Positions 1-8,690 of a stretch of 32,217 nt of DNA are shown piece by piece (within the stretch, counting starts at the first letter, position 1; each line of letters begins with the position of its first letter). Position numbers and translations under genes: made by a program. The stretch is from Bradyrhizobium sp. (GTDB lineage Bacteria > Pseudomonadota > Alphaproteobacteria > Rhizobiales > Xanthobacteraceae), in contig NZ_JAUYAN010000301.1 of assembly GCF_030693485.1 (NCBI RefSeq), forward strand, positions 1-32,217, given 5' to 3'. The notes beneath the pieces were generated by a model. The model had not been told where the DNA came from and did no database searches. It saw only the letters and a program-made list of their open reading frames with translations.

Positions 1-31
1 TTCCCTAAACGCTTTCTGCTGGAATCCGTCG

Positions 32-931
32 ATGACAATCATGAATCGCGGCCGCGGTAGACTGCTCGTCGTCGACGACGTCGCAATAAATCGGGACCTG
101 TTAAGCCGGTATTTCGGCGCACGGGGCTTCCAGATCGCCGAGGCGGACTGTGGCTTGACGGCGTTGAACATAATCAAGCAGCAGCACATCGATGCCGTGT
201 TGCTTGACATTATCATGCCCGAGATCGACGGCATTGAGGTATTGAAAAGAATTCGCGCGTCCCACACGCAGGCCGAGTTACCGGTCTTGATGGTAAGCGG
301 GAAAAGCGCACATCAAGATGTCAGGCTTGCGCTTGACCTTGGGGCCAACGATTACGTTACCAAGCCAATCGATCTCGCCGTCGCTTTGACCAAGCTGCAG
401 CACGCGCTTGGTGTGCTTCCGAACCAGCAAACCAAACCGCAAGTGCCGGAAACGGCGCGCGCGGACCACGTCAACGAGGCCAACGCTCGGGCGCCGGATG
501 CCGGGACCCCGCAGAGTGCGGCGACACAATTTCGCAAGGAAAGCGACCCTGCCGATACCAAACATCTCACCGGGAAGGACGCGAAAAACGTCCGCGCTGT
601 AGCACAGAATGTTCGCAAACATAGGGAATTGCGCAGGAAGGCGCGACGGCAATTGCAAGGCGCCGCATGGATCCTCCTAGACAATCAGATACCGCCAATA
701 AAATGCGCGATGGTTGATCTCTCGGTAGCAGGCACCTGTGTTGTTCTCCAAAGTGAAGAAGACTTACCGAACCATTTCGCCTTGCTCCTCAACGAAACTG
801 GCAGCGCGTGGTTCAATTGTCGCCTCGTCTGGCGAACCGGATTGAAAGTCGGTATCGAGTTTACCAGCGGATTGAACGAAAGCAGCAAGGAGCCAACGAA
901 GACTGGCACGTCTGTCGACTTGTTGCTCTGA
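32..931 (+). CDS. Response regulator: REC domain fused to C-terminal PilZ domain
   Basis: A cytoplasmic two-domain signalling protein of 299 aa. Residues 9-127 form a CheY-like receiver. The acidic pair D15/D16, the phospho-acceptor D59 in the motif LLDIIMPEIDG, S89 and the invariant K111 before a Pro are all present, so phosphorylation should be possible. A low-complexity linker (about 128-190) leads to a PilZ domain with both c-di-GMP-binding signatures: the Arg-rich RRKARR at 201-206 and DLSVAG at 229-234. There is no DNA-binding or enzymatic output domain, so phosphorylation and c-di-GMP are probably integrated through protein-protein contact. GGAA lies 7 bases before the first ATG, which supports this start; a second ATG nine bases downstream is possible. 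No cognate intact kinase is in the window, although a kinase remnant lies at 1793-2041. The domain calls are firm; the process controlled is unknown. Confidence 0.9.
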   Translation: MTIMNRGRGRLLVVDDVAINRDLLSRYFGARGFQIAEADCGLTALNIIKQQHIDAVLLDIIMPEIDGIEVLKRIRASHTQAELPVLMVSGKSAHQDVRLALDLGANDYVTKPIDLAVALTKLQHALGVLPNQQTKPQVPETARADHVNEANARAPDAGTPQSAATQFRKESDPADTKHLTGKDAKNVRAVAQNVRKHRELRRKARRQLQGAAWILLDNQIPPIKCAMVDLSVAGTCVVLQSEEDLPNHFALLLNETGSAWFNCRLVWRTGLKVGIEFTSGLNESSKEPTKTGTSVDLLL

Positions 932-1253
932 CCATTCTTTATCCTCAGCTCGTACCTCTTCTGGAAACCGCGCCGTCGTCTCCGCGACCTGAGCGGTCCC
1001 AATCGCCGAACGATCAATGCGCAGCGCGACTGGCTGATTGAAGCCGCGTCTGAAAGCGCCGGGCGCGCCGCTCGACGTTCGGGGTCGTTGATGTTCGTTC
1101 GGGGTCAATCGCGTCACTTTGGCTGCATACCGGTCACTTCCGGTCTACCCCCTATCTCCGGACATGGCGCTGCACCGCAATAGCTGACGCTAAGTGCCAA
1201 GAACAGCCATCAAGGTGCTTGAACAAATGAACGAAGCCGCCAACTAAAGCGGC
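932..1253. other. Intergenic stretch without a supported gene
   Basis: This lies between the REC-PilZ gene and the converging small PilZ gene. Short open frames on both strands have no recognisable domain or convincing ribosome-binding site. At the right end a small hairpin (GCCGC at 1236-1240, 8-base loop, GCGGC at 1249-1253) touches the stop codon of the minus-strand PilZ gene. It could act as a weak terminator but has no good U-run. Confidence 0.5.
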
Positions 1254-1508
1254 CTAAGCAAACGTAATGCCGATCCTATTTTCTTTCCGCCAAACGACCC
1301 GGCACCTCCGCTTCAGATCATCCGAAACAATGATCAGATTGAATTCGACCGGAATGCCGACCGGGCTTTCAACGGAAAGAGCAGCACCGGTCTCCGATAG
1401 ATTGCGAACAGTGCAGTCGATAACGCCGCCGCCGAACTCAATTTCTCCGGCCTTAAGCACTCGCTTCCGGGGGGCAGCTCGGTGGTTTTCCATTCCGCAA
1501 AATACCAC
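1254..1508 (-). CDS. Single-domain PilZ protein
   Basis: A protein of 84 aa consisting almost entirely of one PilZ domain. It carries the RxxxR-type motif (R10 to R14, followed by KR) and NLSETG at 37-42, matching the (D/N)xSxxG c-di-GMP contact. The C-terminal CRVVWRKENRIGITF strand resembles the end of the PilZ domain of the REC-PilZ protein at 32-931. Stand-alone PilZ proteins usually act as diffusible c-di-GMP receptors. The start is uncertain. The frame opens with GTG at 1508, which has AGG five bases upstream. An in-frame ATG at 1493 would give a 79-aa product that still holds the whole domain. It converges on the REC-PilZ gene, so the two are not one operon. Confidence 0.8.
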   Translation of the reverse strand: MVFCGMENHRAAPRKRVLKAGEIEFGGGVIDCTVRNLSETGAALSVESPVGIPVEFNLIIVSDDLKRRCRVVWRKENRIGITFA

Positions 1509-1792
1509 AGAAACCTAATTGATTAATAAGTCCGGCGACCTGTGGCGGAGTGATCGTCCACAGAAATACTAAGAACATTAAGAGGTTTTTAATATTGCAT
1601 AACCGACCGCACGCCAATCACCACCGCATCTCTGATCGGTTCGCGCTGAGATCTTGGGTCGGGTACGCACCCCCGTACGGTAACTACGGGTAGACAATTC
1701 TTGTGAGCCGCGCGCGCAGATGCGGCTTCCTGCACCACTGAAATCTCCATCAAGCGCAAGCACGGCTATCGGCCATGCGGCTTGGCCCTGTC
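1509..1792. other. Intergenic stretch upstream of the small PilZ gene
   Basis: This should hold the promoter of the minus-strand PilZ gene. The part next to that gene (about 1510-1600) is AT-rich for this genome, as expected of a promoter, but I cannot fix a -35/-10 pair. A minus-strand open frame at 1578-1796 starts with TTG overlapping the stop of the kinase remnant. I do not recognise it and do not call it a gene. Confidence 0.4.
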
Positions 1793-2041
1793 TCAATCGG
1801 CGCGGCGCCCTTGCAAGGCTGCCAGAGGAACGTCGAGTTCGTACACGATGCCCTCCGGCTCATATCTCAATCGAACATGACCATGAAGCTGATCGGCAAG
1901 GCGATTGATGAGGCGTGTCCCGAAACTGCGCCGAGTCGGCTCCCGGACCACCGGTCCCCCACTCTCGGTCCATGTCAGCTTGAACCGTTGCGCTTTGTCA
2001 TCGACTATCGAGGTGATGTTGATGTGTTTCCGGATGATCTG
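1793..2041 (-). pseudogene. Remnant: C-terminal end of an HWE-type sensor histidine kinase
   Basis: The minus strand is open for 82 codons from just after an in-frame TAA (2042-2044) to a TGA at 1793-1795, and has no plausible start codon of its own. The translation reads as the end of an HWE/HisKA_2-type HATPase domain: a strand ending FKLTWTESGGP, then the G2-box-like SFGTRLINRLADQLHG, then the terminal strands RLRYEPEGIVYELDVPLAAL. The N-terminal sensor, the phospho-accepting His region and the N and G1 boxes are absent. The fragment stops abruptly at about 2020-2040, where a Crp/Fnr fragment begins on the opposite strand, so this looks like a deletion or rearrangement junction. Family assignment is from motif recognition only. 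Function is presumably lost. Confidence 0.75.
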
Positions 2042-2497
2042 TTAGGGCTAGCCGAAGAAGGAAGGTACACAAACTCTGCCAAGGCGATAACACCATTGGC
2101 CATGTATCGGTTCCCGGTGTCCGCGTTGCGGAGTCAGCTTGCGAGAGACGCCGACTTAGAATTCGGCGTTATCTGCAAGCTCATCCACGAACTTCGTGAG
2201 ACACAGCGTCACGCGTTTCTCCTTGCTCGGAGACGAGCTCTCTCTAGAGTAGTGATCTTCCTTCAGTTATTGGAAAACCTTCAGGTCGCCAGAGGCAAAC
2301 GCACGGCCGAGATATATCTGCCGATGAACCGGACGGATATTGGTCAATACCTTGGAATATCGCTTGAGGCCGTGAGCAGAGCGTTTCGGGGTTTGACCGC
2401 GCGCGGTATCATCAAGAGCCGGGACCGACAGCATCTAAAAATCGCCGACCGGAGCACGTTCAACAAGATTGCCGCTGATACGACGAACGCTCCTTAG
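2018..2497 (+). pseudogene. Crp/Fnr (FixK-like) regulator, 5'-truncated
   Basis: The recognisable part begins at about 2018 with the last strands of a cyclic-nucleotide-type effector domain (FPDDLLGLAEEGRYTNSAK). It continues through the dimerisation helix and ends with a complete winged HTH whose recognition segment reads DIGQYLGISLEAVSRAFRGL, close to FixK/Fnr-type regulators. About 90 N-terminal residues of the effector domain are missing. No Cys cluster of a true FNR is visible. The open frame runs upstream to 1775, but that stretch is antisense to a histidine-kinase remnant and has no Crp similarity. Its first 80 residues are therefore probably random sequence. The HTH reads intact, so a shortened DNA-binding protein from an internal start (for example the ATG at residue MYRFPV) cannot be excluded. 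The stop overlaps that of an unrecognised minus-strand frame. Confidence 0.7.
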
Positions 2498-3020
2498 ATC
2501 GACGACGCGGTGATGACCAGCTTTCCAGATTCGAGGTTCATCATTCTGGTGAACTTCCGTTGCATCCTGCCCGCCACGCCCCGACTAACATCATGAACTC
2601 GCGTCGCCACATTTAGCCGTCCCCAGAACCTCAGGGCCACGCGTTGTGCGATTGATAAGTCCAGCACTTCGCAACCGGCCAGCGAGTAGCAAATTGCACC
2701 TGATCATCCTCGGACGCGGTCAGGTTTGATGTCTCAGTTGGGTCATCATTCGCGACGATTTTTGCTGGTCCGTCGATGTCCGCTCAGCGAGCAACTCCGG
2801 AGATCCTGGCTATCAGGCTCAACCGGCCAACCTGAAATTCCGGCGTATCCCGCCGGGTTCACCAAATGCGCTCCCGCGCCGCCGCTGGCCAGCCGATGTT
2901 GGGGCGGCAAGAGCCTTCCGGCCACCGGATGCGGTCGACCGCAACGTCATCGAGGCGTTCCGCGAGCACGGCACGACGGCGTCGGCCGCCGGCGGGGATT
3001 TGCTCTGAGCGCAATGATGG
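2498..3020. other. Gene-poor, probably degraded region
   Basis: No convincing intact gene. On the minus strand 2494-2700 is open for 68 codons without a usable start. It ends ...FTRMMNLESGKLVITASSI, its stop overlaps that of the Crp/Fnr fragment tail to tail, and I do not recognise it. On the plus strand about 2847-3008 is open and ends ...NVIEAFREHGTTASAAGGDLL, possibly a gene scrap. Around 2730-2800 the sequence resembles a degraded intergenic repeat I associate with Bradyrhizobium genomes (low confidence). Confidence 0.4.
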
Positions 3021-3064
3021 CCTCATCCCGAGAGGCGCATTATTGCGCGCGTCTCGAAGGATGG
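3021..3064. repeat. Short palindromic repeat, single-hairpin copy
   Basis: An imperfect inverted repeat: CCTCATCC and CGAGAGGCGC on the left face GCGCGCGTCTCG and AAGGATGG on the right around an AT-rich loop. It matches the left half of the longer element at 16491-16598 in layout and much of its sequence. It lies 20 bases beyond the stop of the thiolase gene, as these intergenic palindromes often do, and might fold in the 3' end of that mRNA. Confidence 0.65.
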
Positions 3065-3083
3065 GGCCGCGCTCTTTGCGGGA

Positions 3084-4268
3084 TCACCGCTTCAGGTTCT
3101 CGATCAGCATGGCCATGCCCTGGCCGCCGCCGAGGCACATCGATATCACACCGTACCGTCCCCGCGATGCCGCCAGATGATGCATCGCCGTGATCGTCAT
3201 GCGTCCGCCCGTCGCGCCGGGCGGATGACCGATCGAAATGCCGCCGCCATAGAGGTTGGTGCGCTCGCGCGGAATGCCGAGCTGCCTTTCGGCATGCAGA
3301 TTGACCACCGCAAACGCCTCGTTGATCTCGAAATAGTCGATATCGGAAACCTCGAGATCGTTGCGCTTGAGGAGCTTGTCGATCGCCGGCACCGGCCCCG
3401 CGCCCATGATCCGCGGCGGCACGCCGACCGCGGTCCAGTCCCTGAGCAGCGCCTCGCCTTCGAGACCCTTCGCCTCGGCTTGCGCCCGATCCGCCACGAT
3501 CATGAACGCTGCCCCGTCGGTGACGCCGGATGACGAGCCCGCCGTCACGCGCCCGCCGTCGCGAAACGCCGGCTTGAGTTTCTGCAACTTCTCGCGGGTC
3601 ACATCGGGCCGCGGAAATTCGTCGACTGCGAAGACCCGCCGGCCCTTGCCGTCCGGCACCTCGATCGGCTGAATCTGCTGCGCGAGGAAGCCCGACTTGA
3701 TCGCCGCTGCCGCACGCTGCTGGCTCATGTAGCCCCAGTCATCCATCGGCTCGCGCTCGTATTGATAGTCGTCGGCGAGATTTTCAGCCGTCTCGCCCAT
3801 GTATTCCTGGCTGAAGGGACAGCGGTACGCCCAGTCGAGTTGATCCTCGAGCGTCATCGGACCGCGTTGCGTGCCGTAGCGCGCGGTCGTGACGACGTGC
3901 GGCATCCGGCTGTAATTCTCCGCCCCACCGGCGAGCGCGATCCTGCTCTGGCCTTCCTTGATCTGCTGGCTTGCGGAGATCAGCGCCTGCAAGCCGGTTC
4001 CGCACGCCCGGATCACATTGAGCGCCGGCACCTCTTCCGGCAAGCCGGCCTTGATTCCAATGACGCGACCGCCGAACAGACTATCGCGATCCGGAAACAG
4101 CGTGCTGCCGAAGACAAAATGGTCGATATCGTCTGCCTTCAACCCGGAACGTTGGATGGAGGCTTTCGCCGCATGGGCGGCGAGATCGGTCAATGGCACC
4201 TGACGCAGCGATTTTCCGAAGTCGCCAAAGGGCGTCCGCGCGCCGGCCGCCAGCACGATATCTGTCAT
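3084..4268 (-). CDS. Thiolase (acetyl-CoA acetyltransferase family)
   Basis: A 394-aa enzyme of full thiolase length, expected to act in the cytoplasm on acyl-CoA, either cleaving 3-ketoacyl-CoA or condensing acetyl-CoA. The acyl-accepting Cys is C89 in VIRACGTGLQALISA. The NEAF motif is at 316-319, H348 sits in GHPPGATGGR, and the proton-shuttling C378 in MCLGGGQG, so all catalytic positions are present. GGGAG six bases before the ATG supports the start. The gene lies 20 bases downstream of the P450 gene on the same strand, which suggests one transcript and a joint role in the breakdown or tailoring of a lipid-like or terpenoid acyl chain. Thiolases of this type cannot be assigned to degradation or biosynthesis from sequence alone. 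Confidence 0.92.
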   Translation of the reverse strand: MTDIVLAAGARTPFGDFGKSLRQVPLTDLAAHAAKASIQRSGLKADDIDHFVFGSTLFPDRDSLFGGRVIGIKAGLPEEVPALNVIRACGTGLQALISASQQIKEGQSRIALAGGAENYSRMPHVVTTARYGTQRGPMTLEDQLDWAYRCPFSQEYMGETAENLADDYQYEREPMDDWGYMSQQRAAAAIKSGFLAQQIQPIEVPDGKGRRVFAVDEFPRPDVTREKLQKLKPAFRDGGRVTAGSSSGVTDGAAFMIVADRAQAEAKGLEGEALLRDWTAVGVPPRIMGAGPVPAIDKLLKRNDLEVSDIDYFEINEAFAVVNLHAERQLGIPRERTNLYGGGISIGHPPGATGGRMTITAMHHLAASRGRYGVISMCLGGGQGMAMLIENLKR

Positions 4269-4288
4269 TGAAATCTCCCGGTCGAACG

Positions 4289-5512
4289 TCAGGTCAATTT
4301 AACGGGCAACGCTGCCAGGCCCCGTAGAATGACGGAGTCGGTCCAGGTCGGCGCCGTGTCATCTGCGAGACGGATGTCGGGAAACCGCTCCGCCAGCCGC
4401 TTCACGGCAATCTGTCCTTCCAGCCGCGCCAGCGGCGCCCCCAGGCAAAAATGAATGCCATGGCCAAACGTCAGATGCGGGTTCGGCACGCGGCCGATGT
4501 CGAAGGTCTCGGGGTTCGGGAACTGCATGCCATCGCGGTTTGCCGCGCTGGTGAACGCCAGCACCCGCTGACCCTTCTTCAGGCAGCGCCCGCCAAAATC
4601 GACATCGGCGGCAGCGATGCGGGCCAACGCGCCGCTCGGGCCGTCATATCTCAACCACTCCTCGATCGCCGTCCCGACCAGCGCGAGATCGCCGGTCAGC
4701 CGCTCCCATTGGTCGCGAAACCGCATCGAATGATACAGGCCGTTGCCGAGCATGTTGGTCGTGGTCTCATGGCCGGCGAACAGCAGCAGGATGCAAGTGG
4801 CAATCACCTCGTCATCGCTCAGCGCGTCCCGCTCGCCGTGCGATGCAACCAGCTGACTGATGAGGTCGTCACGCGGTTCGACCCTTCGTTCGGCCATGAG
4901 GTCGCGGAAGAAATCGGCCATCGCCCGCGCGCCGGCCTCCGCGCGGGCGTATTTGTCGGCCGACGCCCGCGATATGCCGATGAACGGCGCAATTTCGTCA
5001 GACCAGGCCTTGACGCGCCTCAGGTCATGCCGCGGAACGCCGAGCAGGTCCATGATCACGGTCGCCGGCAGCGGGTAGGCGAAATCGGCGATCCAGTCGA
5101 CGGTTTCGCCCGACCGCTCCTTGGCGGAAAGATCATCCAACAGCATCGCAACGAGACTTTCGATGCCGGGAGCCAGCGACTCCACCGAGCGTGTCGTGAA
5201 CTCCCTGGTGAACAGCCGTCGCAGCCGCGCGTGATCGGGCGGATCGCGAAACACCATCCAGTTACCGAGATAGGTCAGCAGGTTGGTAAACGTGCCGCGC
5301 CTTCGGTCGTTGGCGGCAGCGAACACTGGCGTGAGGCGGTCGGCCGAAATGGCCGAATTGTCGAGCGCGATCGCTTTCACATCGTCATAGCGCGTGACGA
5401 TCCACGCCTTCATCGGCTCCGACCAATGCACGGGGTCTTGCTCGCGCAAACGGGCAAAGAGCGGAAACGGATCGGCGTTGGTGTTGGCGTCGGCGAAATC
5501 GATCTGCAGCAA
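4289..5512 (-). CDS. Cytochrome P450 (soluble bacterial class)
   Basis: A haem-thiolate monooxygenase with no membrane anchor. Numbered from the upstream ATG at 5566, the landmarks are the I-helix oxygen-binding motif LLFAGHETTTN (A264-T269), the K-helix ExxR at E303-R306, and the haem loop FGHGIHFCLGAPLAR with the Cys ligand C374. I place the start at a TTG (5510-5512) because a very strong Shine-Dalgarno, GGGGAGG, lies seven bases upstream and the product then opens MLQIDFADANTNADPFP, typical of bacterial P450s. The ATG at 5566 would add 18 residues and has no such site. This gives about 407 aa. No ferredoxin or reductase gene is nearby, so redox partners must come from elsewhere. Close coupling to the thiolase gene suggests a shared acyl or terpenoid-acid substrate, but the substrate is unknown. 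Confidence 0.92.
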   Translation of the reverse strand: MLQIDFADANTNADPFPLFARLREQDPVHWSEPMKAWIVTRYDDVKAIALDNSAISADRLTPVFAAANDRRRGTFTNLLTYLGNWMVFRDPPDHARLRRLFTREFTTRSVESLAPGIESLVAMLLDDLSAKERSGETVDWIADFAYPLPATVIMDLLGVPRHDLRRVKAWSDEIAPFIGISRASADKYARAEAGARAMADFFRDLMAERRVEPRDDLISQLVASHGERDALSDDEVIATCILLLFAGHETTTNMLGNGLYHSMRFRDQWERLTGDLALVGTAIEEWLRYDGPSGALARIAAADVDFGGRCLKKGQRVLAFTSAANRDGMQFPNPETFDIGRVPNPHLTFGHGIHFCLGAPLARLEGQIAVKRLAERFPDIRLADDTAPTWTDSVILRGLAALPVKLT

Positions 5513-5606
5513 CCCGTGACCTCCCCGGATCCGAATACTTGTACCCAACCGAGCAAAGCCGGGCAAGATCGTCCAAGCAGGCCTGCCAAGCGCGACGGCT
5601 ATGGCG

Positions 5607-6890
5607 TCAGTTTCCCGCCGTTTCCCGCTTGACCGCCTGCCAGCCGATATCGCGGCGACAGAAGCCTTCGGGCCATTTGATCTTGTCGACCGCGGCGTAG
5701 GCGCGGGCTTGCGCTTCGGTAACTGATTTTCCCGTCGCGCAGACGTTCAGCACGCGGCCGCCATTGGAGAGAATCCTGCTGCCGTCGGCTTTGGTCCCGG
5801 CATGGAAGATCTCCACGCGCTCGACCCTGGCCGCATCGTCGAGACCTTCAATGACAAAACCCTTGCCGTAGTCGCCGGGATAACCCCTGGTCGCCATGAT
5901 CACCGTCAGCGCGACGTCGTCGAACCAGCGCAGGCTGAAGTTCTTCAACTGGCCGTCGGCGCTGGCGATCAGCGCCGGCACGATGTCCGACATCATCCGC
6001 AGCATCAGCACCTGGCATTCGGGGTCGCCGAAGCGGGCATTGTATTCGACGAGTTTGGGGCCGTCCTTCGTCACCATGACGCCGGCATAGAGCACGCCCT
6101 TGTACGGCGAGCCCATGGCGGCCAGCGCGCGCAGCGTCGGAGTGATCATCTGCTCCATCACTTGCGCGCGGATCGCCGGCGTCAGCACCGGCGCGGGCGA
6201 GTAGGCGCCCATGCCGCCGGTGTTCGGTCCCAGGTCGCCGTCGAAGGCGCGCTTGTGGTCCTGCGCGGTTGCAAGCTCCAGCGCGTGCTCGCCGTCGCAC
6301 AGCGCGAAGAACGACGCCTCCTCGCCCTGCATGAACTCCTCGATCACCACCTCGGCGCCGGCCGCGCCAAGACCGCCGCCGAACATCATGTCGACCGCGT
6401 CGATCGCTTCGGGTTCGGTCATCGCCACCACCACGCCCTTGCCGGCCGCAAGGCCGTCGGCCTTGACCACGATCGGCGCGCCCTGCGCCCGGATCCAGGC
6501 CTTTGCCTTCCCCGCGTCGGTGAAATGCTCGTAAGCGGCGGTCGGAATGTTGTTGGCGCGGCACAGCGTCTTGGTGAAGCTCTTCGAGCTTTCGAGCTGC
6601 CCGGCCGCTTTGGTCGGGCCGAACGCCTTGAACCCGGCGGCATTGAGATCGTCGACGATGCCGGCCGCGATCGGCGCATCCGGTCCGACCACGACGAAAT
6701 CGACCTTGTTGGCCCGGCAGAAATCGATCACTGCGGCATGGTCGGCGATATCAAGCGCCACGCATTCGGCGTCCCGCGCGATGCCGGCATTGCCCGGCGC
6801 GCACCAGAGTTTCGTCACCAGCGGGGAAGCGGCGATTTTCCACGCCAGAGCGTGTTCGCGGCCGCCGGAACCGAGCAGGAGGATGTTCAT
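5607..6890 (-). CDS. purD: Phosphoribosylamine-glycine ligase (GARS)
   Basis: Second step of de novo purine synthesis: ATP-dependent joining of glycine to 5-phosphoribosylamine to form GAR. The 427-aa product has family length. Landmarks are the N-terminal [12 protein letters not shown] at residues 7-18, the ATP-grasp loop [14 protein letters not shown], the acidic stretch [12 protein letters not shown], the substrate segment [14 protein letters not shown], and the metal-binding [12 protein letters not shown]. The frame is open upstream to 7085, but that extension is Arg-rich and unlike PurD, so I start at the ATG at 6888-6890, which begins [10 protein letters not shown]. The Shine-Dalgarno is weak. 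It is divergent from xseA. The P450 gene follows on the same strand about 95 bases beyond its stop, so some read-through is possible. Confidence 0.96.
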   Translation of the reverse strand: MNILLLGSGGREHALAWKIAASPLVTKLWCAPGNAGIARDAECVALDIADHAAVIDFCRANKVDFVVVGPDAPIAAGIVDDLNAAGFKAFGPTKAAGQLESSKSFTKTLCRANNIPTAAYEHFTDAGKAKAWIRAQGAPIVVKADGLAAGKGVVVAMTEPEAIDAVDMMFGGGLGAAGAEVVIEEFMQGEEASFFALCDGEHALELATAQDHKRAFDGDLGPNTGGMGAYSPAPVLTPAIRAQVMEQMITPTLRALAAMGSPYKGVLYAGVMVTKDGPKLVEYNARFGDPECQVLMLRMMSDIVPALIASADGQLKNFSLRWFDDVALTVIMATRGYPGDYGKGFVIEGLDDAARVERVEIFHAGTKADGSRILSNGGRVLNVCATGKSVTEAQARAYAAVDKIKWPEGFCRRDIGWQAVKRETAGN

Positions 6891-7054
6891 GAGATGGTGC
6901 CGGATGAGGGTGTGCGGGTCGGAGGCGCACGGTTTAGCACGGCGCCGGGGCGCCGCAACAAAGACCCCGATCAGGTGTGGATATGTGCCCGCCCGCCCAG
7001 ACGGTCGCGCCAAACCCTTGCGCAAGCGCGCAAAAAGCCCGATTCTAGGCGCCA

Positions 7055-8665
7055 ATGCCCGTACCCGACACCCTACCCAACGCACCGGAATTCACGGTGT
7101 CCGAACTGTCTTCCGCGCTGAAGCGGACGGTGGAGGATGCCTATGGGCATGTCCGGGTGCGCGGCGAAATCTCCGGGTTCCGCGGGCCGCATTCCTCCGG
7201 GCACTGCTATTTCGCGCTGAAGGACGAGAGCGCCAAGATCGAGGCGGTGATCTGGAAGGGCGTGCATGGCCGGATGCGGTTCAAGCCGCAGGAAGGCCTC
7301 GAGGTCATCGCCACCGGCAAGCTCACCACCTATCCCGGCTCGTCGAAATACCAGATCGTGATCGAGGCGATCGAGCCCGCCGGCATCGGCGCGCTGATGG
7401 CGCTGATGGAAGAGCGCAAGAAGAAACTCGCCGCCGAGGGACTGTTCGACGAGGCCCGCAAGCAATTGCTGCCGTGGCTGCCGGAAGTGATCGGCGTCGT
7501 CACCTCGCCGACCGGGGCCGTGATCCGCGACATCCTGCACCGGCTGCAGGACCGCTTTCCCCGCCGCGTGCTGGTGTGGCCCGTCAAGGTGCAGGGCGAG
7601 GGTTCGGCCGAACAGGTCGCCGCCGCGATCCGCGGCTTCAACGCGCTGCCGGAAGGCGGCAGGATACCGAAGCCGGATCTTCTGATCGTCGCGCGCGGCG
7701 GCGGCTCGCTGGAGGACCTCTGGTCGTTCAACGAGGAAATCGTGGTCCGCGCCGCCGCCGAAAGCATGATCCCGCTGATCTCGGCGATCGGCCACGAGAC
7801 CGACATCACCCTGATCGATTTCGCCGCCGACAAGCGCGCGCCGACGCCGACCGCCGCCGCCGAAATGGCGGTGCCGGTGCGCGCCGAACTGTTCGTCGAG
7901 GTGTCCGCGCTGGCGCGGCGCACCATGCTGTGCTGGCAGCGCGCCCAGGAAGGCCGCCGCAACGAGTTGCGCGCAGCTGCCCGGGCGCTGCCCGCCGCCG
8001 GCGAGTTGCTGGCGATCCCGCGGCAGCGGCTCGACGGTGCGACCAGCGCCCTGCCCCGCGGCCTCAAAGCCAATACGCACGCACATTTCCGCCGCTTCGC
8101 GGCCAGCAGCGCCAAGCTGACCTTGCGCGTCCTGCATGCGCAGGTCAGTCACGCCGCGCAACGGCTCACCATCAACAGCGAACGGCTGAGCCTCAGCGCG
8201 CGCTCGCTGGTGCGCCGCCGCCGCGATCGTTTCGCCGGCCTCGAGATTCGCCTGAAGGCGTCAAAACTCTCCAATGCGCAGGCGCAGCGCCAGACCATCG
8301 CGCGCCAGCGCGAGCGCACGCTGCGGCTGGCCGAGCGCGCGCGGCGCGCGGTCGCCACCGTGATGCAGCGGCTCGACGCGCGGGTCGCCCATAGCGGGCA
8401 ATTGTTGTCGGCGCTGTCCTACCGCGGCGTGCTGGCGCGCGGGTTCGCCCTGGTGCGCGATGAGCAGGGCCAGCCCGTGCATGCCGCGGCCGAGATCGGC
8501 CCGGGCGCGTATCTCGACATCGAATTCGCCGACGGCCGCGTCGGCGCAACGGCGGATGCAGACCGGCCGGTGGGGACGCGTCCGGTGAAGCCGGTAGCGA
8601 GCGAGCCGAAGGGCGCAGCGCCGAAGCGCGCGGTCAAGCCGGCTGGGCAGGGAAGTTTGTTTTAG
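7055..8665 (+). CDS. xseA: Exodeoxyribonuclease VII large subunit
   Basis: Large subunit of exonuclease VII, which degrades single-stranded DNA from both ends and acts with the small subunit XseB (not in this window). Residues about 12-110 form the OB-fold DNA-binding domain ([29 protein letters not shown] region). The catalytic core follows, with [35 protein letters not shown] and [18 protein letters not shown] long Arg-rich coiled region follows (about 290-450), and then the C-terminal GY-type segment [16 protein letters not shown]. At 536 aa it is longer than the E. coli protein owing to the coil and a Lys/Pro/Ala-rich tail. The start ATG has only a weak AGG upstream. It converges with the hydrolase gene 25 bases beyond its stop. 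Confidence 0.95.
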   Translation: MPVPDTLPNAPEFTVSELSSALKRTVEDAYGHVRVRGEISGFRGPHSSGHCYFALKDESAKIEAVIWKGVHGRMRFKPQEGLEVIATGKLTTYPGSSKYQIVIEAIEPAGIGALMALMEERKKKLAAEGLFDEARKQLLPWLPEVIGVVTSPTGAVIRDILHRLQDRFPRRVLVWPVKVQGEGSAEQVAAAIRGFNALPEGGRIPKPDLLIVARGGGSLEDLWSFNEEIVVRAAAESMIPLISAIGHETDITLIDFAADKRAPTPTAAAEMAVPVRAELFVEVSALARRTMLCWQRAQEGRRNELRAAARALPAAGELLAIPRQRLDGATSALPRGLKANTHAHFRRFAASSAKLTLRVLHAQVSHAAQRLTINSERLSLSARSLVRRRRDRFAGLEIRLKASKLSNAQAQRQTIARQRERTLRLAERARRAVATVMQRLDARVAHSGQLLSALSYRGVLARGFALVRDEQGQPVHAAAEIGPGAYLDIEFADGRVGATADADRPVGTRPVKPVASEPKGAAPKRAVKPAGQGSLF

Positions 8666-8690
8666 GGGCTGCGTTCGTCCCTACTTCCCC

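Noticed and set aside
1775..2017. N-terminal part of the 240-codon frame containing the Crp/Fnr fragment
   Set aside because: Antisense to a recognisable kinase remnant and without similarity to an effector-binding domain, so not treated as part of the regulator.
2726..3193. 155-codon plus-strand open frame
   Set aside because: No domain, runs through a palindromic repeat and into the antisense of the thiolase end; no ribosome-binding site.
6891..7085. Upstream extension of the purD frame to an ATG at 7085
   Set aside because: The added 65 residues are Arg-rich, unlike PurD, and would overlap the xseA start; the family N-terminus begins exactly at the ATG at 6890.
5802..7121. 439-codon plus-strand open frame antisense to purD
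   Set aside because: His/Arg-rich antisense translation with no family features; purD is unmistakable on the other strand.
6547..8394. 615-codon plus-strand open frame overlapping the purD and xseA coding regions
   Set aside because: It is a GC-rich shadow frame, Arg/Ala/Gly-rich and without domain, overlapping two well-supported genes in other frames.
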